Shown: in pieces, positions 17,599 to 25,523 of the stretch
Position numbering within the stretch: position 1 is the stretch's first letter
Layout of the letters: each line of letters opens with the position of its first letter
From: Candidatus Poseidonia sp.
GTDB taxonomy: Archaea; Thermoplasmatota; Poseidoniia; Poseidoniales; Poseidoniaceae
DNA length: 32,824 nt
Direction of reading: 5' to 3'
Assembly (NCBI GenBank): GCA_022426155.1
Contig: JAKMEE010000040.1
Coordinates: 1-32,824 of the forward strand
The notes under the pieces: model-generated
What the model was told of the DNA's origin: nothing
What the model saw: only the letters and a program-made list of their open reading frames with translations
Database searches by the model: none
Translations under genes and position numbers: made by a program

Positions 17599-18480
17599 AT
17601 GAAGGTCGCAGTCAAGGATATTGTCAACACCATCACGCAAGATGAAATGGATGCTGGTAAACTTCAGTCCCAATTTTCAATCGATGTCTCAGAAGGCTCC
17701 AAAGTGACCCTCCCTGAGGCCTTTGAGAGCATTGTTCGACTTGATCTCGTGAAACTTGCCGTTGCCTCAAGCCGAGCCAACCGTCGCCAAGCCTACGGTT
17801 CTCGACCACATGTTGGAAAGCGCCGACCTATGTCTGGTATGAAGCACTCAGTTGAATGGTGGGGCAAGGGACGAGGTGTCTCTCGTATCATGCGCCGTAC
17901 TGGCCAACGCCGTGGTGCACAAAACCCCCACACACTCGGTGGTCGCCGTGCTCACGGACCGAAAGTCGAGAAGAACTGGTCTCGTAAACTCAACCTGAAG
18001 GAACGCCGTGCAGCACGCAATGCAGCACTCGCAGCCACCGTATCCATGGATACCGTCGCTGCACGTGGACACCGAGTTGATGATGACGTCGCTCATCTTC
18101 CAATCGTGCTCGGTAACTATTCAGAAGTTGTTGACGGTAAAACCACCGAATACGACATTGAAGCCTTCAACCACGGCTCAGCAACTCGCAAAGCCATCGC
18201 CATCTTTGACCAACTTGGTCTAGGCGGCGATCTTGACCGTGCTCGCAACGGTCGCAAAATCCGTGCAGGAAAGGCCACCATGCGTGGTCGTGTCCACAAG
18301 ACACCTAAGTCAGTCTTGTTGGTCGTCAAGGAAAAGGCTGGATTAGCACAAGCTGTCCGCAACCTTCCCGGTGTTGACGTCGTCGCTGCAAAGGATTTGT
18401 GCGCTGAAGACCTCGCCCCTGGTGGCGATGTCGGCCGTCTTACAGTCTTTACAAAATCTGCTTTGGAGGCACTTAACTGA
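17599..18480 (+). CDS. rpl4: 50S ribosomal protein L4 (L4e/uL4)
   Basis: A 293-residue uL4. The basic loop around residues 50-110 (SSRANRRQAYGSRPHVGKRR, then GKGRGVSR and HTLGGRRAHGP) is the extension that lines the peptide exit tunnel. The C-terminal part with ATMRGRVHKTPKSVLLVV and the PGVDVV segment matches the archaeal form. It binds 23S rRNA early in assembly. Its stop codon TGA is the first part of the ribosome binding site of L23 (TGAGGTGATATC), so translation of the two is likely coupled. In some organisms L4 controls its own operon, but that is not shown here. Confidence 0.98.
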   Translation: MKVAVKDIVNTITQDEMDAGKLQSQFSIDVSEGSKVTLPEAFESIVRLDLVKLAVASSRANRRQAYGSRPHVGKRRPMSGMKHSVEWWGKGRGVSRIMRRTGQRRGAQNPHTLGGRRAHGPKVEKNWSRKLNLKERRAARNAALAATVSMDTVAARGHRVDDDVAHLPIVLGNYSEVVDGKTTEYDIEAFNHGSATRKAIAIFDQLGLGGDLDRARNGRKIRAGKATMRGRVHKTPKSVLLVVKEKAGLAQAVRNLPGVDVVAAKDLCAEDLAPGGDVGRLTVFTKSALEALN

Positions 18481-18489
18481 GGTGATATC

Positions 18490-18747
18490 ATGAACGCATA
18501 CGACATTATCATTCAACCATGGTTGACAGAAAAATCCATGGAAGCACGAACCACTCAACAACGTCTTGAGTTCTTGGTTCGCCGAAGCGCCACCAAGAAA
18601 CAAATCGCTCGAGCAATCGAAACCATCTTTGAAGTTGAAGTGGCCAAAGTGAACGTCCGCAACTCCAAGCACGGCAAGCATGCATCCGTCAAGCTTGCAG
18701 AAGGATACGATGCAGAAGACGCTGCTATGCGTCTGGGAGCTTTCTGA
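18490..18747 (+). CDS. rpl23: 50S ribosomal protein L23
   Basis: An 85-residue uL23, the short archaeal form. Landmarks are the opening DIIIQPWLTEKSMEA and the segment FEVEVAKVNVRNSKHGKHASVKLAEGYDAEDAAMRLG. L23 sits beside the peptide exit and serves as docking site for signal recognition particle and the Sec translocon. The start is fixed by TGAGGTGATATC directly upstream, and the stop is built into the same element before L2. Confidence 0.97.
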   Translation: MNAYDIIIQPWLTEKSMEARTTQQRLEFLVRRSATKKQIARAIETIFEVEVAKVNVRNSKHGKHASVKLAEGYDAEDAAMRLGAF

Positions 18748-18756
18748 GGTGATATC

Positions 18757-19473
18757 ATGGGTAAGAGAATTCGTGCACAACGCAAAGGTTCCTCTCCACG
18801 CTACCGCGTGGCGAGCCACCGATTCCCTGGAAAGAACCGCATGCCTCGTGAAAGCGACGTCGTGTGTGAAGTGACGGAACTGGTTCACAGCCCCGTTCAC
18901 AGCGCTCCACTCGCTCGCATGAAGTTACCAGACGGGGGCTCAACACTTGTTGCAGCCACTGAAGGAATCTCCATCGGAACACAAGTGGCCATTGGCGACA
19001 ACGTGGCTCTACGACCTGGTAACATCACTTCCATCGGCAATATTCCTGAAGGAACTGCCGTGAACAACCTCGAACTTCGCCCCGGTGACGGTGGTAAAGT
19101 GGCTCGATCTGCTGGAAACTCCTGTATGATTGAGTCTCGAATCGGTGACATGGTGCGTGTTCGCATGCCCTCAGGTTCGCTCAAGGAACTTCCTGCTAAG
19201 TGCCGAGCCACCATTGGTGTGCTCGCTGGCCATGGACGAGAAGAGATGCCTCTTCGAACCGCTGGTGCTGCTTACTACAAGGCTAAGGCCCGTGGTAAGC
19301 TTTACCCGCATGTTTCCGGTGTTGCTATGAATCCAGTGGATCACCCGCACGGTGGTGGAAATCACCAAGCCGTTCACGGACCAAACTCCGTGGCTCGTGG
19401 AACACCACCTGGTGCGAAAGTGGGTATCATTGCACCTAGCCGTACTGGCCGGGGCCGAGGTAAGAAAATTTGA
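18757..19473 (+). CDS. rpl2: 50S ribosomal protein L2
   Basis: A 238-residue uL2, of normal archaeal length. It starts with MGKRIRAQRKGSSPRYRVAS and carries the invariant loop VDHPHGGGNHQAVHG (about residues 192-206). That loop includes the histidine linked to peptidyl transfer and subunit joining. It binds domain IV and II of 23S rRNA. The ribosome binding site is TGAGGTGATATC, overlapping the L23 stop. Confidence 0.98.
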   Translation: MGKRIRAQRKGSSPRYRVASHRFPGKNRMPRESDVVCEVTELVHSPVHSAPLARMKLPDGGSTLVAATEGISIGTQVAIGDNVALRPGNITSIGNIPEGTAVNNLELRPGDGGKVARSAGNSCMIESRIGDMVRVRMPSGSLKELPAKCRATIGVLAGHGREEMPLRTAGAAYYKAKARGKLYPHVSGVAMNPVDHPHGGGNHQAVHGPNSVARGTPPGAKVGIIAPSRTGRGRGKKI

Positions 19474-19484
19474 GGTGATGATGT

Positions 19485-19973
19485 ATGGCACGTAAGAAGA
19501 AGTCCTTTATGACGCCCAAAGCAAGCCGACGTAAGGCTCGCAAGCGTTTGTCAACCACATCAGCTCGTGTCAAGAAGGAATTCACATACCGTGGATTCAA
19601 TCTTGAACAATTGTCCGAGATGCCACTCTGGCCTACCGAAGAGAGTGACGATTACATCGTTGGTCTCCTTCCGTCCCGTGCTCGACGTAGCATGGGCCGA
19701 GGTCTTTCGGTTGAAAACGAACATTTCCTTGAACGCATGAACCGGTCTGGTAGCCGAACCATGCGCACACACCGCCGAGATATGCCGATCCTTCCACAAT
19801 TCGTGGGTCGCCGTATCGCCATCTACAACGGTCAACACTTTGTTGAAATCGAAATCAAGCCTGAGATGATTGGACATTATCTTGGCGAATTTGCCGTGAC
19901 ACGCCGTGGCGTTGCTCACAGTGGACCTGGTGTTGGTGCTACACGTTCGTCAAAGCACGTACCATTGAAGTGA
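19485..19973 (+). CDS. rps19: 30S ribosomal protein S19
   Basis: A 162-residue uS19 in the small-subunit head near the A site and the subunit bridge. The C-terminal core has RTMRTHRRDMPILPQFVGRR, then IAIYNGQHFVEIEIKPEMIGHYLGEFAVTRR (given here only as landmarks in the family), and a basic tail. The N-terminal ~25 residues are strongly basic (KKKSFMTPKASRRKARKR), and the protein is slightly longer than typical archaeal S19. The ribosome binding site is TGAGGTGATGATGT after L2. Confidence 0.96.
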   Translation: MARKKKSFMTPKASRRKARKRLSTTSARVKKEFTYRGFNLEQLSEMPLWPTEESDDYIVGLLPSRARRSMGRGLSVENEHFLERMNRSGSRTMRTHRRDMPILPQFVGRRIAIYNGQHFVEIEIKPEMIGHYLGEFAVTRRGVAHSGPGVGATRSSKHVPLK

Positions 19974-19983
19974 GGTGAAGAAG

Positions 19984-20580
19984 ATGTCAAAGAAGAATCA
20001 AATGGATCGTCGTTCACGACGCCGACAACTCCCTCAATCTGGCTACACGCAAATGTTGCAAGGCAGTCGTCTCGCAACAGCCCGTGCTGTTGAAGTTGAT
20101 ATGCACGTCAAACATTGCTTCGAAGTCTGCCGAGCGGTCAAGAATAAGACCGCTGGTGATGCTATCGCTTTCCTCGACCAAGTGTTGAAGATCGATTCCA
20201 ACCGTGCTGATATTCGTCGCAAGGCTGCAGCTGTCCCCTTCCGCCTTGGAAGCGGGAACAAGCGCAAGCGTCGATCTGGTCCTTCCATGGTCGGTCACCG
20301 CAAAGGCGGTATCGGCCCAGGTCGCTACCCAGTGAAGGCTTCCCGTGAAATCAAGAAGTTGCTTGAGAGTGCCATGGAAAATGCTCGCTTCCAATACGAA
20401 GACATCGATGCAGAAGAAATGGTCATCACACACATCGCCGCACACCGAGGCCCTATCCGAAAGGGATGGATTCCTCGTGCCCGTGGACGCGCAACACCTA
20501 GCAATCATTACCGAGTGAACATGGAAGTGTTCCTTGAAGATTTGAACACAACCGCTGACGAGCTGGAAGACGAATTCTGA
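19984..20580 (+). CDS. rpl22: 50S ribosomal protein L22
   Basis: A 198-residue uL22. An in-frame GTG at 19975 is part of the ribosome binding site TGAGGTGAAGAAG, so ATG 19984 is chosen. The conserved core includes GSRLATARAVEVDMHVKHC-like N-terminal helix, AIAFLDQVL, KGGIGPGRYPVKASREIKKL and HIAAHRGPIRKGWIPRARGR. The last forms the beta hairpin that reaches into the exit tunnel. It contacts all domains of 23S rRNA. The acidic C-terminus (TTADELEDEF) is short. Confidence 0.97.
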   Translation: MSKKNQMDRRSRRRQLPQSGYTQMLQGSRLATARAVEVDMHVKHCFEVCRAVKNKTAGDAIAFLDQVLKIDSNRADIRRKAAAVPFRLGSGNKRKRRSGPSMVGHRKGGIGPGRYPVKASREIKKLLESAMENARFQYEDIDAEEMVITHIAAHRGPIRKGWIPRARGRATPSNHYRVNMEVFLEDLNTTADELEDEF

Positions 20581-20590
20581 GGTGAATATC

Positions 20591-21250
20591 ATGAGTAAGA
20601 AGAACATTGTACGAACCATCGTCAACAAGAACGTCGAGCGTTTACTCGTTCGTGAATTTTTGATGAAGAACACCAAGCGCGCCGGTTTCGGTCACCTTGA
20701 AATCCGTCGTACCCCACAAGGTACGGACGTGACTATTCATGCTGAGCGACCTGGTATGGTCATTGGCCGAAAAGGGAAAATCATCAACGATTTGCAAAAG
20801 CGATTGGATCAAGAATTCAGCCTAACAAACCCCAAACTCAAGGTTGAGGAAGTTCAAAAATCAACACTAAACGCTCAAGTCATGGCAGAAAAGATCGCCT
20901 CCGCTCTTGAGCGTGGATGGTATTACCGTCGTGCAGGGCACAGCGCTGCTCAGAGCATCATGGAAGCTGGCGCCCGTGGCGTTATCGTCACCGTCGCAGG
21001 AAAACTTACCGGGTCCCGGAACCGAACCCAGAAGTTCATTCTTGGTCACGTCAAGTACTGTGGTGAAACCGCTTTGCAACACATGGACAAAGGATACTCC
21101 GTCGCAGTCAAGAAATTGGGAACCATTGGAGTCACCGTTGAAATCATGCGCCCAGGAACAAAACTTCCTCACGAAATCAGTATCTTTTCTGAAGAAGAAT
21201 TGAAGATTCAAGCGGCACAAGAAGCCATTGACGAGGAGGAAGCACAATGA
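20591..21250 (+). CDS. rps3: 30S ribosomal protein S3
   Basis: A 219-residue uS3. ATG 20591 follows TGAGGTGAATATC; an upstream GTG at 20582 is within that site and is rejected. The N-terminal KH domain shows MVIGRKGKIINDLQKRL, whose GRKG loop binds RNA. The C-terminal domain has GARGVIVTVAGKLTGSRNR and GYSVAVKKLGTIGVTVEIM. S3 lies at the mRNA entry channel in the small-subunit head and takes part in helicase activity of the ribosome. It overlaps L29 by four bases (ATGA). Confidence 0.98.
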   Translation: MSKKNIVRTIVNKNVERLLVREFLMKNTKRAGFGHLEIRRTPQGTDVTIHAERPGMVIGRKGKIINDLQKRLDQEFSLTNPKLKVEEVQKSTLNAQVMAEKIASALERGWYYRRAGHSAAQSIMEAGARGVIVTVAGKLTGSRNRTQKFILGHVKYCGETALQHMDKGYSVAVKKLGTIGVTVEIMRPGTKLPHEISIFSEEELKIQAAQEAIDEEEAQ

Positions 21251-21441
21251 GTTATGTTTCAAATCGAGAAATCGCTGCTATGAGTACCGAGGCTCGTGAA
21301 GCACGATTGTTGGAATTGCAAGAAGAATTGCTCCAACTTCGTGCTGAGAAGGCCTTGGGTGGAACGCCATCAAACATGGGTGCCTACAAGGCAACCCGTC
21401 GAAGTATCGCACGCATGAAAACACACATGCATCAAAACTGA
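21247..21441 (+). CDS. rpl29: 50S ribosomal protein L29
   Basis: A 64-residue uL29, a two-helix hairpin near the exit tunnel next to L23. It shows EIAAMSTEAREARLLELQEE and the basic RRSIARMKTHMHQ end. Its ATG overlaps the S3 stop (ATGA), and GAGGAGGAAG inside the S3 end is its ribosome binding site. A 23-base gap follows before aIF1. Confidence 0.95.
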   Translation: MSYVSNREIAAMSTEAREARLLELQEELLQLRAEKALGGTPSNMGAYKATRRSIARMKTHMHQN

Positions 21442-21464
21442 TTAAAACGAGGTGAGGAATAACA

Positions 21465-21764
21465 ATGGCAGCAATTTGCAATGTATGTGGGCTTCCTGAC
21501 GAGCTCTGCATTTGCCAAGAAATTGCCAAAGAACAGCAAAAAGCAATCCTCTCAACTGACCGACGACGATACGGAAAAATTGTAACCAAAGTGGAGGGAA
21601 TTGAAGATTCGGCAATCGACATCAATCAACTCGCAAAACTCCTCAAAAATAAATGTGCAGCAGGTGGGACAGTGAAAGGACGATTGATCGAACTTCAAGG
21701 GGACCACAAGAAAAAAGCAGCAGAAGTACTCAAAAATAACGGATTCAATGTGGAGGTGCGATGA
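21465..21764 (+). CDS. translation initiation factor aIF1 (SUI1 family)
   Basis: A 99-residue SUI1-domain factor that binds the small subunit near the P site and checks start-codon selection. The N-terminus has a short cysteine motif CNVCGLPDELCIC (residues 5-17), common in archaeal aIF1. The core TVKGRLIELQGDHKKKAAEVL contains the conserved GDH-like rRNA-contact region. GAGGTGAGGAATAAC is the ribosome binding site. Its position between L29 and the RNase P subunit is the conserved archaeal order. Confidence 0.96.
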   Translation: MAAICNVCGLPDELCICQEIAKEQQKAILSTDRRRYGKIVTKVEGIEDSAIDINQLAKLLKNKCAAGGTVKGRLIELQGDHKKKAAEVLKNNGFNVEVR

Positions 21765-21765
21765 G

Positions 21766-22023
21766 ATGGATGTATACAATCAAACATGGATCGGTCAAAC
21801 CTTGACCGTCGAATCCTCCTTGGATTCAACCTTGGTTGGACGACAAGGCATCGTGCTTGATGAAAGCCGAAACACGCTCGCAATGTTGGAAGGCGACCGC
21901 AGGGTCACTCTCAACAAATCGAGCATCAAATTCACTGTTGGCAACGAACCCGTTGTCATTGATGGGGCCCTGGTGGGTCAACGCCCGGAAGATCGGATCC
22001 ACCGAACATACAGGAAGGCATGA
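21766..22023 (+). CDS. rnp1: RNase P protein component 1 (Rpp29/Pop4 family)
   Basis: An 85-residue OB/Sm-like barrel protein that helps the RNase P RNA mature tRNA 5' ends. The core reads WIGQTLTVESSLDSTLVGRQ and GIVLDESRNTLAML, typical of Rpp29. The frame is open from ATG 21748, but GGAGGTGCGATGAG at 21752-21765 places the start at 21766, one base after the aIF1 stop. It acts with Rpp21 in archaeal RNase P; the partner is not in this window. The gene order agrees with other Archaea. Confidence 0.93.
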   Translation: MDVYNQTWIGQTLTVESSLDSTLVGRQGIVLDESRNTLAMLEGDRRVTLNKSSIKFTVGNEPVVIDGALVGQRPEDRIHRTYRKA

Positions 22024-22027
22024 TACG

Positions 22028-22363
22028 ATGCGAGATATTGGCGTTGATGTGAAGAACCCCACCGGCGAGTGGGACGGTGATGCAAACTGCCCGTTTTACG
22101 GCAAGTTGCGACTTCGTGGACAAGTACTCGAGGGAAGCGTTGCTACCGTCGGGATGCAAGGAACCATCACCATTGAACGAAACAATGTTCGTTACATGAA
22201 AAAGTACGAGCGGTTCGAAAAGCGAACCAGCGTTGTATCTGCTCACCTTCCATCCTGCATTGGGGATGTCGTTGTGGGTGATACTGTCAAGATTATGGAA
22301 TGCCGTCCTCTTTCAAAGACGGTTTCATTCTGTGTCATCGAGAACCAAGGAGGTGTTGTTTGA
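22028..22363 (+). CDS. rps17: 30S ribosomal protein S17
   Basis: A 111-residue uS17 (archaeal S17P). The frame is open well upstream (from 21836) but only because it overlaps the RNase P gene; ATG 22028 gives the family start MRDIGVDVKNPTGEW. The OB-fold core includes CPFYGKLRLRGQVLEG and the RYMKKYERFEKRTSVVSAH strand region. It binds 16S rRNA helix 11 and is an early assembly protein. Its TGA overlaps the L14 ATG by one base. Confidence 0.96.
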   Translation: MRDIGVDVKNPTGEWDGDANCPFYGKLRLRGQVLEGSVATVGMQGTITIERNNVRYMKKYERFEKRTSVVSAHLPSCIGDVVVGDTVKIMECRPLSKTVSFCVIENQGGVV

Positions 22364-22761
22364 TGAAGGGTATTGCAGGAAGGCAAACCCGTGGTCTACC
22401 AACCGCTGCACGTCTCCTTGTTGCCGACAATACCGGTGCCAAGATTGTTCAAATTTTGAACGTCTTGAAACTCGGTGGTACCATGCGCCGATACCCTGCC
22501 GCTGGTGTGGGTGACATGGCCAAGGTCTCGGTCAAGAAGGGTACTCCAGATACCCGCCGCCAAATGTTCAATGCCGTCATCATTCGACAGCGCCGCCCCT
22601 TCCGTCGTGTTGACGGTACATGGGTTCAATTCGAAGACAACGCATGTGTGATTGTCAACGAAAAAGGTGACGTCCAAGGATCGGATATCAAAGGGCCTGT
22701 GTCTCGTGAAGCCGCAGAACGCTGGCCTCGTATCGCAGCCAATGCAAAGCAAATCGTGTGA
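22363..22761 (+). CDS. rpl14: 50S ribosomal protein L14
   Basis: A 132-residue uL14. ATG 22363 shares its A with the S17 stop (TGATG) and has AAGGAGGTG at the usual distance. The core contains RLLVADNTGAKIVQIL, AGVGDMAKVSVKKGTPDTRR and VIIRQRRPFRR, then GSDIKGPVSREAAERWPRIA. L14 forms an intersubunit bridge and is a docking site for anti-association factors such as aIF6. The upstream 21 residues of the open frame are not family-like and were left out. Confidence 0.97.
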   Translation: MKGIAGRQTRGLPTAARLLVADNTGAKIVQILNVLKLGGTMRRYPAAGVGDMAKVSVKKGTPDTRRQMFNAVIIRQRRPFRRVDGTWVQFEDNACVIVNEKGDVQGSDIKGPVSREAAERWPRIAANAKQIV

Positions 22762-22770
22762 GGGATGAAC

Positions 22771-23178
22771 ATGGTCAAAAGTATGAAACCAAGTAAACAA
22801 CGCAAGGCGCACTTCAATGCGCCTATGCATGAAAAGCGCAAGCGCGTTGCAGCTCGTCTACAACTCGACAAACCTGATTCACGCTTCGCTGGTGTTCGCA
22901 CCGTGACAGTCCGTGTTGGAGATACCGTTCGTGCAATCCGTGGTGACCAATCCCACGGTGGCAAGCGACACGGTGGCAAGCGTAATGCTACTCCTCTTAC
23001 AGGAGCAGTTATCCGAATCGACGCAGAAAAAGGTCGATTGTACATTGAAGGTGTCAAGGCCAGTAAGGCCGATAACAAGGAAGAGGCGGTACCAGTGCAC
23101 GCCTCGAACGTGGTCGTGGTTCAACTCGATGAATCAGATCGCATGCGAATCGCAAAACTAACTGGTAACCGGAGTTGA
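22771..23178 (+). CDS. rpl24: 50S ribosomal protein L24 with duplicated HGGKR unit
   Basis: A 135-residue uL24. ATG 22771 is preferred over 22765 because TGAGGGATGAAC gives the usual spacing. The start MVKSMKPSKQRKAHFNAPMH is typical of the archaeal/eukaryotic L24 (L26e) type. The KOW region reads VRVGDTVRAIRGD and then contains HGGKRHGGKRNATPLTG, an insertion with a direct duplication, where other archaeal forms have a short GHEGKV-like turn. L24 starts large-subunit assembly and lies beside the tunnel exit. Confidence 0.95.
   Translation: MVKSMKPSKQRKAHFNAPMHEKRKRVAARLQLDKPDSRFAGVRTVTVRVGDTVRAIRGDQSHGGKRHGGKRNATPLTGAVIRIDAEKGRLYIEGVKASKADNKEEAVPVHASNVVVVQLDESDRMRIAKLTGNRS
22954..22983 (+). 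repeat. 15-base tandem duplication inside L24
   Basis: CACGGTGGCAAGCGA (22954-22968) is repeated as CACGGTGGCAAGCGT (22969-22983), with 14 of 15 bases equal. The unit is in frame with the codons and encodes HGGKR twice (residues 62-71 of L24). Confidence 0.9.
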
Positions 23179-23183
23179 AAGAT

Positions 23184-23882
23184 ATGAGCAGTCAACATTT
23201 GAAGCGTCTAGCCATGCCTCGTAGCTGGCCCTTGCCAAGGAAGACCACCGTTTGGGTCACCCGCCCAACGCCAGGTGCACATTCCCTTGAGCATTGCATG
23301 CCAATCAATCTCGTCATTCGCGATGTTTTGGGCTTGGCCCGCACAACTCGTGAAGTGCGATTCATCCTCCATAACGAACTCGCCAAGATCGACGGACGTG
23401 TTGTGAAAGATACACGCCGTGGAGTTGGCCTTATGGATGTCTTGACCCTTGGTGAAGAAAACTACCGATGCGTGTTGGACCACAACGGTCGTTTGCGCTA
23501 CCGATCCATCTCAGCAGCAGATGCTGCCAACAAGGTCTGCCGCATTGAAGGAAAGACCACTCTGAAAGGTGGAAAGACACAGTTGAATCTCCATGATGGC
23601 CGTAACATCTTGATCGATGACCCAACGGAGTACAACACGGGAGATTCTTTGAAAATCTCACTTCCAGATCAATCCATCGTCGAACACATTCCATTCGGTG
23701 AAGGCACACGCTGCTATCTCATCGGTGGAGCCCACGTCGGCTCAACCGCCGAGGTCAAAGAATACATCCGCAAGCGTTCCAGCATGCCTAACGAAGTCCA
23801 ATTTGATGGATTCGGTACGGTTGTTCGAAATGTGTTTGCTATCGGCTCAAACGACCTTCCATTGATGGAGGTGGCTGAATGA
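23184..23882 (+). CDS. rps4e: 30S ribosomal protein S4e
   Basis: A 232-residue eS4, absent from Bacteria. The TTG at 23175 is rejected because GGAGTTGAAAGAT precedes ATG 23184 and the protein then starts in the family way, SSQHLKRLAMPRSWPL. S4-like RNA-binding region (VLGLARTTREVRFILHNELAKIDG), a central part with PIGRY-like replacement, and a KOW-like C-terminal region (GGAHVGSTAEVKEY) can be seen. It binds 16S rRNA in the small-subunit body. Its stop overlaps the L5 start by four bases (ATGA). Confidence 0.96.
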   Translation: MSSQHLKRLAMPRSWPLPRKTTVWVTRPTPGAHSLEHCMPINLVIRDVLGLARTTREVRFILHNELAKIDGRVVKDTRRGVGLMDVLTLGEENYRCVLDHNGRLRYRSISAADAANKVCRIEGKTTLKGGKTQLNLHDGRNILIDDPTEYNTGDSLKISLPDQSIVEHIPFGEGTRCYLIGGAHVGSTAEVKEYIRKRSSMPNEVQFDGFGTVVRNVFAIGSNDLPLMEVAE

Positions 23883-24406
23883 GCGCAGCCATGAACCCCA
23901 TGGCCGCTCTTCGTGTCACCAAGGTCTGTGTGAACATTGGTGTCGGTGAAGGTGGAGAACGCCTAGTCAATGCTGAAAATGTGCTTGAGATGGTGACAGG
24001 AGTCACACCTCAGCGCACCCTCGGTCGAATCCAGAACCGTGATCTCAAAGTTCGATTGGGAGCACCAATCGGATGCAAAGCAACCATGCGAAAGAAGGAC
24101 GACATCAAGGAATTCTTGACCAATGCATTGGATTGCCGCGACAACACAATTCCATCATGGAACTTTGACATTCAAGGAAATTTGTCCTTTGGTGTTCGTG
24201 ATTACACGGATTTCCCAGGACAGAAATACGACCCTGATATTGGAATCTACGGTATGGATATCACCGTGGTCTTGGAACGCCCAGGCCACAGAGTTAGTCG
24301 CCGCCGCCGAGCCAAGAGCAAGGTCGGTATGAAGCACCGCGTGACCGCTGATGAGGCACGTGCGTGGTTTGTTGAGAACTTCAACATCACCATCCTGGAG
24401 GAATGA
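23879..24406 (+). CDS. rpl5: 50S ribosomal protein L5
   Basis: A 175-residue uL5 that holds 5S rRNA in the central protuberance and contacts P-site tRNA. Typical strings are [72 protein letters not shown] and [31 protein letters not shown] within the S4e end is the ribosome binding site. Confidence 0.97.
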   Translation: MSAAMNPMAALRVTKVCVNIGVGEGGERLVNAENVLEMVTGVTPQRTLGRIQNRDLKVRLGAPIGCKATMRKKDDIKEFLTNALDCRDNTIPSWNFDIQGNLSFGVRDYTDFPGQKYDPDIGIYGMDITVVLERPGHRVSRRRRAKSKVGMKHRVTADEARAWFVENFNITILEE

Positions 24407-24408
24407 GT

Positions 24409-24561
24409 ATGGCACGTGACCACGGAAAGAGAATTGGACGAACCGACGGATGCCGACGTTGCAACCGTAAGCGAGGCATGATTCGACGACACGGACTTCG
24501 TGTTTGCCGACAATGCTTCAGAGACATTGGACCACAAATCGGGTTCAAAAAGATGAATTGA
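24409..24561 (+). CDS. rps14: 30S ribosomal protein S14, zinc-binding type
   Basis: A short gene of 50 codons. The protein opens [20 protein letters not shown] and has C15-x2-C18 and C33-x2-C36, a complete zinc ribbon. The archaeal uS14 is always this small. It sits in the small-subunit head next to S3 and S10. TGGAGGAATGAGT is the ribosome binding site, and the start lies two bases after the L5 stop. Confidence 0.96.
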   Translation: MARDHGKRIGRTDGCRRCNRKRGMIRRHGLRVCRQCFRDIGPQIGFKKMN

Positions 24562-24574
24562 GGAGGAGAAAAGT

Positions 24575-24964
24575 ATGCAATTTGATCCATTGAATGACGC
24601 TCTAGTCAAAATCTACAACGCAGAACAAGCCGGAAAGTTTGATGTTGAACTCACGCCCGCTTCCAAGTTGCTTGGAAACGTGCTCAACATCATGCAATCA
24701 TCCGGCTATGTCGGAGAAATTACTCGTGTCGAAAACGGCCGTGGCGATGCCTTCGTCGTTGAACTACGAGGAACTATCAACCGCTGTGGTACGGTCAAAC
24801 CCCGTCACAGCGTTCGACGCCAAGAATACGAAATGTGGGAGACACGTTACCTCCCCGCTCGTGACTTCGGCCTTCTCATCATGACCACCAACTCTGGTGT
24901 GATGCATCATTACGATGCAAAGGATGCTCGAATCGGCGGCAAACTGCTGGCCTATGTTTACTGA
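24575..24964 (+). CDS. rps8: 30S ribosomal protein S8
   Basis: A 129-residue uS8, of normal archaeal length. The N-terminal helix domain DPLNDALVKIYNAEQAGKFD and the C-terminal segment ARDFGLLIMTTNSGVMHHYD, GGKLLAYVY match the family. It binds 16S rRNA helix 21 and is central to platform assembly; in bacteria S8 regulates the spc operon, and no such site was identified here. AGGAGGAGAAAAGT precedes the ATG. Confidence 0.97.
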   Translation: MQFDPLNDALVKIYNAEQAGKFDVELTPASKLLGNVLNIMQSSGYVGEITRVENGRGDAFVVELRGTINRCGTVKPRHSVRRQEYEMWETRYLPARDFGLLIMTTNSGVMHHYDAKDARIGGKLLAYVY

Positions 24965-24975
24965 GGTGAAGAAAT

Positions 24976-25518
24976 ATGGTAAAACTCGACAGAATCGAAC
25001 ACATCGTAACCATCCCTGAAGGCGTTAGCGCTGAGATCAGTGAAGATGGCGTCGTGACCGTGACCGGACCCAAGGGCACACTATCTCGGACCTTCCAAAG
25101 CACCTTCATGTCCCTGCTCCAAGATGGATCGGGCCTTACTGTGCGTGTGGACGTTCCACGCCGCAAGCAACGTGCTCTTGCAGGCACTTGGAACGCACAT
25201 CTCAACAACATGGTCAAGGGCGTGACCGATGGCTTCACCTACAATTTGAAGGCCTTCTACTCTCACTTCCCCATGACTATGGCAGTGAAAGGCAAGACCT
25301 TCACCGTGAACAACTACTTTGGAGAGCGAGTTCCACGAACCGCAGATATCATTGGAGATGTTCAAGTGAAAGTGAGCAACAAAACGGAAGTGACCGTGTC
25401 TGGCATCGATAAAGAAGCCGTTGGTCAAACCGCTGCAAACATTGAGCGTTGCACCACTGTGAAAAACCGAGACCGACGTGTCTTCCAAGATGGTATTTAC
25501 CTCTTGAACAAGGAGTGA
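24976..25518 (+). CDS. rpl6: 50S ribosomal protein L6
   Basis: A 180-residue uL6 with two repeated L6 domains. Visible signatures are VTIPEGVSAEISEDGVVTVT-like first strand pair, GPKGTLSR, WNAHLNNMVKGVTDGFTYNL and VNNYFGERVPRTADI. The protein lies near the factor-binding site and the sarcin-ricin loop. The ribosome binding site TGAGGTGAAGAAAT includes the S8 stop. Confidence 0.97.
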   Translation: MVKLDRIEHIVTIPEGVSAEISEDGVVTVTGPKGTLSRTFQSTFMSLLQDGSGLTVRVDVPRRKQRALAGTWNAHLNNMVKGVTDGFTYNLKAFYSHFPMTMAVKGKTFTVNNYFGERVPRTADIIGDVQVKVSNKTEVTVSGIDKEAVGQTAANIERCTTVKNRDRRVFQDGIYLLNKE

Positions 25519-25523
25519 TTGAA

